64,000 nt of DNA. Origin: Nymphaea colorata (taxonomy: Eukaryota; Streptophyta; Magnoliopsida; Nymphaeales; Nymphaeaceae). The notes beneath the pieces are model-generated. The model saw only the letters and a program-made list of their open reading frames with translations, ran no database searches and was not told where the DNA came from. Positions within the stretch are counted from its first letter, which is position 1, and each line of letters starts with the position of its first letter. The stretch is from the NCBI RefSeq assembly GCF_008831285.2, contig NC_045144.1:15301858-15365857 (forward strand), written 5' to 3'. Of the stretch, positions 56,255 to 64,000 are shown piece after piece. Both the position numbers and the translations under genes were made by a program.

Positions 56255-56515
56255 CACAAAGTGTTTTTTTGGGGAAATTTAACCTCATTAATATGATCTT
56301 AAAGATAGATTCATCGTGCAATATATATATTATGTTTATCAACATTTTGATAATAGAAAATTAGATATTTTTCAGAAAAACAACTTGATTCAAAGCATGT
56401 TTTATATTAAACTAGTTTTTATAAATATATCAGGATATTTATATTTTATTTAAAATATTTTTTTAGCAAAATATTAAAGGGTCTGGTTTTTATTCCTGAC
56501 ATAAGTGTCTGGTTT
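56255..56515. repeat. MITE X, copy X7 (reversed)
   Basis: Reverse of X4, including the same truncated junction (attgatcacacaaagtgttt). It ends tctggtttttattcctgaca, then taagtgtctgg. Confidence 0.55.
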
Positions 56516-56532
56516 TTTTCAATTTTTTTCTC

Positions 56533-56536
<4 letters not shown>

Positions 56537-56611
<75 letters not shown>
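56537..56611. repeat. Long (TA)n microsatellite
   Basis: About 37 TA units directly beside MITE X7. Among the longest in the window. Confidence 0.95.
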
Positions 56612-56613
<2 letters not shown>

Positions 56614-57256
56614 TCTTTTATTACCGCACTCATATCAAGATTTTCTAAAATTATCATGCGCTTGCACTGCCCATGCCCCTACACAAACTCGTGCTCCTAC
56701 TTATGTGACTTAGATTCTAACATGTTTGAAGCTATTGCTGCTTGTTCATAATAGATTAGTTTCCTGAACTTTTTTCTATCATTAATTAATTTTTTTGTTT
56801 TCAACTAATGTACACTGAGCGGCAACCTAATAATACTAGTAATATAGACTAATGGGCAAACTAGTAATGGTTTTGTTTTTCCAACTAAAAACAAGATGGA
56901 AACCTATAAATTACTAGTGATTTGTAAGATGAAAATATTGGTCTAACTCTTCATCCTATCTCCAAAAGAGACAATACAACAAAACAGGACAGCTCTGGCC
57001 TGCTGCTCCTCAATAAAACGCAGTCATTAATTATTGAAGGTGGCTACATGCACACGCCATTACATTACCAAAATGCCCATGGTAAAGTATAAAAAAACAA
57101 GATGAAAAGAAGATTATGAAAATGTTAGAAGTCTAAAATTTACATATCTTAATATAAATTTTCCAAAATACCCCCAATCCCTCTTCTCTGACTAGGAGAT
57201 CACCTGATGCCAGTTACTGCTTTGGTACTTGGAAATAGCACCAGAGCCATATCATA
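56612..57256. repeat. Reversed duplicate spacer
   Basis: Reverse complement of parts of 24900-25905 and 41244-42314. No gene. Confidence 0.5.
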
Positions 57257-57343
57257 TCATAAATTTAATTCAATCTGACCTCTATCGTCATTGGGGATGC
57301 AATTTTCTTCAACAACCATTTCACCTTCATCTTTTTCTTCCAT
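57257..57343 (-). CDS. Conserved tiny acidic ORF, copy 3
   Basis: A 28-aa frame starts MEEKDEGEMVVEENC. It is related to the frames at 24799 and 41130 but ends differently because a deletion brings in flanking sequence. Probably not a gene. Confidence 0.15.
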   Translation of the reverse strand: MEEKDEGEMVVEENCIPNDDRGQIELNL

Positions 57344-57489
57344 CAGGCTTTTTTATGGGACTTCAGACAGTAGCAAAGGGACTGGTGTAGAATAAGTTTT
57401 GTACGTTGCCCACGTTTATGTAACAAGTGTATGCCGGATCTGGACTATATTACTAATAGATACATTTACTTTCATGTCAAAATATTACA

Positions 57490-57718
57490 TATGCATGTAC
57501 ATGAGATAACAAATATGTATGAAATAACAAATAAGTATGTGATAATAAAAGATTTATGAGACAATGAGATAACGGATGGATAGTTGTATGAGATAATGCT
57601 AAACATAAATAGGAGATAATGTTGATGAGATGACAAAAGGTTTATGAGATAATGAGATAACGTATGGACGTGTGAGATAACACTAAACATAAACATGAGA
57701 TAATATTTATAAAATAAT
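57490..57718. repeat. GAGATAATG minisatellite (copy 4)
   Basis: Same orientation as 1-285, shorter and more diverged. Confidence 0.75.
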
Positions 57719-59360
57719 TTTTTTACTATTTAAAGGAGTATATTGATCATAACAATTTGCAAACGTTTTTTTTGTCTTTACAAAACAATTTCCTTTTGTA
57801 TTAAACATAGGCATTTTGTCGTTATTAAAACGAAAGATGAAATTTCATACACAAGGACGATGTATATATAACCAGCTTCAATCAGGGGCAACAGATGATG
57901 TGTATAGTATGCTTGCTTTTTCTCTAGTACTAAATATGAGAGGACAAGTCCAAAGTTGGCGGTTAAATAATTAGTTGCAATATTCTTTCATCCAATTAGG
58001 TAGGCTGTGTTACTAAAATCCTTATGAGTCAACCCGAATCCGCCGATTCAATGCCTAATAAGAATCAAATTTTTTTTTCAATTGAATTGCTGTGGTAAGA
58101 TTACAACAGTGAAATTGCCCGATTTTGCATGTATAATTCGAGTAATCAACTTTTCTCCATTGCAGCTTTTTGTCTTGCAAAACACTAGTTGACTTCAATT
58201 ACAGCCTCCATAAAACGTTTTTCAAAGAGTACAAACACAATCATAAGGGTCATTTATGATTTTAACAAGCCATTTTTTCTGTTAAATTTTTGGGTAAGTG
58301 GGTTTTCTACCGCTCGACAAAAAGCCGAAGCCCTCGCTCAACCTTTTATCTCTTTAGAATACCCAGTTTGCTTTGGTTTGAATTAGAAGAACAGTGTTGC
58401 TATGGGCGGCGGATGGTGCTGGCTGTCGGCATTTGAGGCAAAACATTAATGATGGAGAAAGGCCAGCAATCTCTAAGTATAGACAAGCACCAATCACCAT
58501 CAAACACGTTGGCAACTTGCTATTTAAGCTAGGCTTATCAAAGCTTCTGGGATTTTTTGAGACTGTATAGACCATCAATGACACTAAGGCTTCAGCATGT
58601 GTGAAGGCCAGAATCTTTATTCACATGACCTAAGGCATATTTCATTGAACAGCTAGGCCGAATCCACCTTTTACTGACGTTTTTCTATCCAGTACTGTCA
58701 CTGAACTGGGACCATTTGGTTGTGCTTGATCACTAAATCGGTTTAATTGGTTTGTGTAAATAAATATTGGCATTTTCTAACGCTATTAATGGAATTCAAG
58801 TTATTCTTTTACTCAATTACAGTTTATCAAATAATTTTAACTTATAATTGTATATATAGATTCAATTAAATTATGGTAGTCATAAGTATGTATTGATCTG
58901 AACACGGTATACATTAATAGTTTACAAAATCGTAGTTTGTTGAAGGAATTTATAACTTGTAATTACACCTGCGGATATTCATTTTAAATTATTATAATCA
59001 TAAATACGTTCCGTTCCATGCTCAATACATAGTGGCTTACGAAATTCAGTGAGCAAAAAGAATAATGAAATGCAAATTAAGAACACCAATGATTCACTTT
59101 ATTTCTCAAGAAACAGCATGACACACGATCACAAACAAGCAGTACCAGTTGGTCTAAGACCCAAAATCCATGTTTGTTGGACTTGGTGATTTTGGAATCC
59201 ACAGAAATCTAAAATACACAAATCTAATACAATGTGGGTCTATACATCCCCACTTTATTACCATCATACAAACACAACACGACAATATAGGTCGGTACGT
59301 GACAGCAAACAGACGCTATAGGACCCCCGACCCAAAGTTGTGTTCTTGTTCTTATAAAGA
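57719..59360. repeat. 3' flank of A4
   Basis: Diverged, same-orientation copy of about 290-2157. It includes the orphan promoter-like block near 57900-58010 and the A4 3' untranslated region with tttatt signals at 59254-59259 and 59098-59103. No gene. Confidence 0.65.
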
Positions 59361-60175
59361 TCAAGTGGAGACAGCACGAATCTCCACTCCAGCAAACACG
59401 AGACCACTCTTCCAGTTACTGCTGCAATCCAGCAGATTAAAACTGATCTCGCGAGTAATGCCAGATGGCTGAAACGTCCCCGCCTCAATTGCTAGCCATT
59501 CTTCTCCATCCTGTTTTATGAAGTCGGAGCTCCCGGGTTTCAGATGCACTTGGCGTTTGCAGATCGTCTTCCCATCTTTCTGTCAGAGAAACCTCCGTTC
59601 CGTCTTCTAAACCTGATGCTCTATCATTGTGTTTGAAGAAGTAGAGGAGTGAGTATGTTGTATCTTTGTTGAGTATTGCCGTATCAAACGTGCCCTGGAC
59701 TTGCAGCCAGCAGACTTGTAAGAGCTCTGCTTTTTGTGAGAACCTGCCACAACATAGGTGATACATACATATTGTCAACGAGACGAAACCATCATGGATA
59801 ATAAGCATATAAAATCTTTTGGGTTTAGAAGATTTGGAAACCATTCATGCTAAACCCACATCCCATTAGCATCAATCATGATATTAATAGAATAATGGTT
59901 TCATTTTAAGATGAAATGAGACCATATATGTCACATTCTAGCTAACATCCCTTGGGATTAAAGCGGCCCAGAGAGAGAGATAGTAGATCCAGCTCTGATG
60001 GGAATCGAACAAGTGAAGCCTTGTTATGTATGTATCCTAGGTATCCGGCTATTGGAAAAGAGAGAGAGGGAGACCGTGAGTTCTGCATAGGAGACACCTT
60101 CCAGTACTTAGAGTTGTCTGCCCACCAAACCCAAACAGACTTAGGAGGTAGAACGACGGACTGGAAAACGGCCAT
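59361..60175 (-). pseudogene. PP2-like gene A4 with 2-nt frameshift
   Basis: Exon 1 is 60175-60075 (33 codons plus 2 nt, starting MAVFQSVVLPPKSVWVWW). Exon 2 is 59743-59361. Splice signals are intact and the intron is only 331 nt. Relative to B1, exon 2 lacks 2 nt in the EVSL block (near 59575-59590), which shifts the frame and leads to a stop at about 59485. The downstream C-terminal part (59549-59361) is still open in the original frame and nearly matches B1 (EEWLAIEAGTFQ, NWKSGLVFAGVEIR). Exon 2 is B-like while the flanks are A-like, suggesting a mosaic. It is probably a young pseudogene, unless the deletion is a sequencing error. Confidence 0.85.
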
Positions 60176-60260
60176 GGCAGCTAAAGGGGCGCAAGAAGAA
60201 AGGAGATGAAGGAAAAGGGTCTGGCTGAAGATTGATGATCCACAGCTGAGTGTGATGACC

Positions 60261-60268
60261 TTTAAATA
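60261..60268 (-). promoter_or_regulatory. A4 TATA-like box
   Basis: TATTTAAA on the minus strand, about 90 nt before the A4 ATG, at the position of the TATATAAA box of A1 and A2. Confidence 0.4.
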
Positions 60269-60612
60269 GATCTGCTACTTTACCTGTTTGGCAGACTGTA
60301 GACTTGAAAATTCAAGAACATCCATCACTCCAAGGGTACGTTGAGCTTATTATTTATTAGTTGCATTCTTCTTTCCAATAGCATCTTGACTTTTTGTGGA
60401 AGAATGGTGCCCATGAGCGTATGGGCATCATAGAGGCACCTTTCATTCACCTTTTAACTCCATAACTGGTTTCACCAGGCAACCTCATACACATAGAAAT
60501 TAATTATTCAATAATATACGGACGATTATAAGTTTGAGCTTTATAGCTCTAACTCAAACTGCTATTCCTCACATCTTTGTCAAAAATTCTGATGTTAAGT
60601 TTAACAACTCCA

Positions 60613-60716
60613 CAATAGAGAAACTATTGGCGCTACCATAAAAATTATTGATGCTTTTCCTATTTTTACTGACGTTTTTCTTTCATCAGTAAAGTAAAGA
60701 CATGTATTTTTATAGT
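60613..60716. repeat. CACTA-like mini-element, copy 2
   Basis: cacaatagagaaactattgg to tgtatttttatagtg. Its ends match those of the complete copy at 60958-61061 with changes. Confidence 0.5.
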
Positions 60717-60957
60717 GAGTTCAAATGTAAATCTAAAAGGATGAAAACTTTGACATAGAGATGACTTTGACATAGAGTAGTTCGTGATGTATGAGAGGAA
60801 AATGATATTAAGATGATTCTAGTGAGTGGATCTGATTAAATTCGTGTCCTAAATCAAAGCTCAAGTCCCAAAAGAACCTTGGTTACACCTGAAGTCGTGG
60901 GGTCTATGGCAAAAAGAGTCCTAGCGCTGCAACAATTCTGGTGCTAAAGTTCAGCAA

Positions 60958-61061
60958 CACTATAATACAAAAACTATTGGCCCTATCAGTAAAGGGTTTA
61001 TTGACGTTTTTGCAATTTTTACCAACATTTTTTGTCATCAGCAACGAATATTTTTATAGTG
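60958..61061. mobile_element. CACTA-like mini-element (104 bp)
   Basis: Begins CACTATAATACAAAAACT and ends atatttttatagtg, so both termini carry CACTATAA-type inverted ends. The interior has ttattgacgtttttgcaatt and gtcatcagcaacg. It is much too short to code. A 3-bp target duplication was not confirmed (caa on the left, agt on the right). Confidence 0.55.
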
Positions 61062-61435
61062 AGTTCAAAGGTAATTCTCAAAGGATGATTATTAGATTAG
61101 CATAGAGATGCTTGGCGATGTATGAGTGGAAGAAATTAGATTAATTTAATTTCCACAACAATTCAGAAAGTTTCAGGAAATTTTGCCAATATTTGTAATT
61201 GTTCATATTTGATTGGGTTGCTGGCCTTCCTTAGTCAATGCTTTTTCTTTTCCAACTAGTATAGAATAATTGGAAATATTAACCTAGTATAATATCATCA
61301 ACCAAATGTTTTTCCTTGTGTTTTCCAAACAACATAGACTAATGGGCAACTAAATAATTTGTAGTGGTTTTCGTATTCCAACTAAAAACAAGAAGACCGC
61401 AGTTTTTGCCATTTGTTCATTGACCAAATGTAGGT

Positions 61436-61680
61436 TAAATGACGCCATGCCTTGGTTTTTTCCTTCAATATTGCTTTCTTTAGATAACTTTGACTTTGCC
61501 ATTTAGAATTTATTCAGTATGTTCTTTTAGGTAGATTGTCATTAGCATTAAACCAGCTAGCTATTTAATCAAAATTTTCTTAAGATAAAGACGTTAATCA
61601 AGTTATTCTAAGTTTCAGCTAATTTTTCTTTAATTTATTCATGTGCTCGAGTTCAGGAAGTAGGAATGTAGAGAAATTTA
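61436..61680. repeat. Repeat block S, copy
   Basis: Marked by aaatgacgccatgccttggt and cttaagataaagacgttaat. Followed by MITE X8. Confidence 0.6.
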
Positions 61681-61682
61681 TA

Positions 61683-61875
61683 AAACAGACACTTATGTCA
61701 TGGATAAAAACCAGACTTCAATTTTTTGGCAAAAAGTTATTTTAAGTAAAATATAAATAACTTAATATATTTATAAAAACTATTTTGATATAAAACATAC
61801 TTTGTATCAAGTTGTTTTTATTAAAAATGTTGATTTTTCTATTATCAAAATGACGATGGAATGAGAGCCATTCAA
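61683..61875. repeat. MITE X, copy X8 (partial)
   Basis: Left half of the family (acttatgtcatggataaaaa, then ccagac). It stops after gagccattcaaa. Confidence 0.5.
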
Positions 61876-61879
61876 ACTT

Positions 61880-63595
61880 TTTAGCTCCAAAAAACTAAAA
61901 ACTAAATTGTGGCGGATCTGCAGCCATCGCCGCTGTAGCGGCCCACATCGTTCACGTCAAAATTATTTATTATTGTTGTCCCTTCAAATAACGTGTGTAT
62001 GTTATAGTGTGGTACTTCGTCATCTCCCCCAACAATGGATAAAAAAATGTACAGCTTTTTCACTGGTTGGAATTTGGAAAACTAAAAAAAAAAAAGATGA
62101 AAAAAGAAACTCATTTTGCCAATGACTACTTTCATCATCTTCACTACTGGATGGTTAGCGCATGCTGATGTAGGGATCGTACTTATTGTTGTATTAACTC
62201 CTACGTCAATTCACAAAGTTCCATCAAATTTGATTATATTGCTTTGCAGAAAAAGCAGCTGGTGGGCATGTTGGAGCCTTCCTGTATCATTAGTCAATGC
62301 TTTTCTTGTTGTTTTCCAAATAATATAGACGAATCAACAACTAAACACTTTAAGTTTAACTTCAGATAATTTTAACTTTGCCATTTAATACTTTTTTAAC
62401 ATCTTTTTAGGTAGTTTCTTAGGATAAATACGTCAATCAATATAACAGCTCAAAGATCTTGCCCTTTGTCGTTAGATGCAGTTTATACACTTAATTGTCA
62501 TTATGTTGTTATATGCTTGTATGTCAACTCATTCCCTATTAATTTTTTTAAGACGTCAAAAACATTGAAAAATTCCTTATACAGTCAACTTATGTTATGA
62601 TGCAGGGAAACTGTGGGGTTTATATTGTTGAATAGAAAATAATGATAAATCAATTGAAGTTCAAACTTTACAACAATCTTTATAGGATAAAAACGATGTA
62701 TCGATGTTTGAGTTCATAATACTTATCAAAAGAGCTACTATTAGACTTAGATATCTCCAATGAGGTTGAAGCATCGGGCGGGACAAAGACTACTAGGCAG
62801 CCAAGCTGAAGCATAGCAGGGGTCTCTTCACCAAGGCATCAAATACAAGCCTAGACCCCGAAGGAGAGGGGGAATGGTGGGGTCTTCGGCCCTCTAGTAA
62901 GCGGTAGGATGAAATACTCTTACTCTTCCAAACTACTAGTAAAAATGATAAAGGATAATTTAGCTGTAAATTCAAAGGAACCTTTTACTTCATCATTACC
63001 ATTTGATCTTTTTTATTCAAATAATATGGAGTTGCAGTTGTTGGACATAAGGTCTACCAATGCATGCATTGTGGCAGTTGTTGGACATATGTCCTACATT
63101 GGAATCACAATTAATCCTTCTGCAGTTCCTCCTTTTTTAGTCTTAGTCTGCACACTTCTTTCTTTGTCCAAAGGGGGACTTTCTTCCATAAGATGGGCTT
63201 CAAAAAGATGAAGGAGAAGTGGTTCTGGAAAAGCAGGAGGATGGCTAGAATCCAATTCTTAAAAATGTTTTGTTTACAAAGAAAGCTGCATCGATATTGT
63301 CGCTATACATAAAAATCTTAGAATCAGCTAAAGAGAAAAAAAAGCCCAGCCTACCCGTACAAGTAAAATGTCATCATCATTTAACAATGGTCCAACCTTT
63401 GGTCTTACAAAACATGCATTATTTAATGTTAAATATTTCCCTTAATTTGCTAATTACATGGAAAACTTGTAAATGATTTTCTTTCTACGTATCCATTAAT
63501 GAAATATTTATTGTATCGTAGATCAAAGTAAGAAGTTAACTATTTCGGACAAGCTTCCACTGAGGCTAAAGTACGCAATATTATGAGATGCAAGC
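61880..63595. repeat. Duplicate of the 53560-54939 region
   Basis: Shares patches with 53560-54939 (cgccgctgtagc, tcaaataacgt, gcagggaaactgtgggg, gaagcatcggg). A degenerate trace of the tiny acidic ORF lies near 63213. No gene is supported. Confidence 0.5.
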
Positions 63596-64000
63596 AAAGA
63601 CTAACAATCCACTTTATTAATTGCTGAGGAAACAACACAACACAAAGCATGACCACTACCAGACAAGGACAATTGGTCAACGACCCAACGTCCAAATCAA
63701 ACTGTAGACAACAACCAACAGACTTACGCTATGAAATAAAATCGAACATATTAGTGTGGATCAACACATGCATCCGCGTAATTTATTACCATTACAATAC
63801 TATCAGACAAACACGAGACACGACACAACGTATATATAGATATATAGAATGACCGACAAGCAGCTGCAATGGACGAGATGTGTGGTCGACCCCGCGTGTG
63901 TTCATAGATGATGTTGAGAATTGACCACTTGAAACCTCCTTGAGAGACTGTCACTTCTATGCCTTTTGGTAGGGGTTCACAATTGTCTGAGAGAGAAACC
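63596..64000 (-). pseudogene. Divergent PP2 relic D', cut by the window end
   Basis: The 3' part aligns with 54940-55310 (ccactttattaattgc, gaccactaccagacaaggac, then gtaggggttcacaattgtct at the end). The window closes at gagagagaaacc, which corresponds to the EVSL block of PP2 exon 2 on the minus strand. The same internal deletion as in relic D is visible. Whether the upstream exon survives lies outside the window. Confidence 0.55.

Noticed and set aside
1-64000. Search by eye for tRNA, rRNA or snRNA genes
   Set aside because: No cloverleaf with A and B boxes or conserved rRNA words was noticed. A covariance-model scan would be needed to exclude them.

Overview
This window looks like AT-rich nuclear DNA of a flowering plant, not bacterial or organellar sequence. 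The evidence is spliced genes of the plant-specific PHLOEM PROTEIN 2 (PP2, Nictaba-like lectin) family, a Ty1-copia retrotransposon with an initiator-methionine tRNA primer site, hAT, CACTA and LINE relics, many MITE-like repeats and long TA microsatellites. The species cannot be named from what I can see.

The window is one PP2 cluster that has been copied, inverted and broken many times. Four PP2 genes look intact. Each has two exons (95 nt and 385 nt) joined by a phase-2 intron and encodes 159 aa. They are A1 (minus, 2158-3376), A2 (plus, 19249-20463), B1 (plus, 30362-31811) and B2 (plus, 46394-47847). B1 and B2 encode the same protein. Around them lie damaged relatives: A3 (38479-38742) cut by a copia element, A4 (59361-60175, minus) with a 2-nt frameshift, degenerate exon-2 relics at 34830-35100 and 50888-51170, an exon-1 relic near 52559-52602, and two divergent relics at 54940-55485 and 63596-64000 (cut by the window end).

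Layout from left to right. 1-4800 is the A1 unit, reversed relative to A2. 6348-14266 is a decayed 7.9-kb hAT element that carries fragments of other genes. 15840-16825 is a LINE fragment interrupted by a CACTA end. 16826-24900 is the A2 unit, with about 2.3 kb of foreign sequence replacing part of it at 21545-23822. 24900-30100 is repeat-rich flank. 30100-35387 is a 5.3-kb block that recurs almost unchanged at 46125-51443. 35367-38478 is a truncated copia element ending inside the A3 exon. 38479-46120 is A3 flank and repeats. 51440-64000 holds a second LINE fragment and two diverged copies of another PP2 unit, mostly on the minus strand.

The intact genes encode short lectin-domain proteins with no F-box, TIR or AIG1 domain and no obvious signal peptide. 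By family knowledge these are probably soluble GlcNAc/glycan-binding proteins of phloem or stress response. I infer that the cluster is evolving by birth and death, with recent gene conversion or segmental duplication (B1/B2). Transposons and TA microsatellites mark several of the breakpoints. I found no tRNA, rRNA or CRISPR, and no wholly new biochemical system. The most unusual features are the structural ones listed in the findings.
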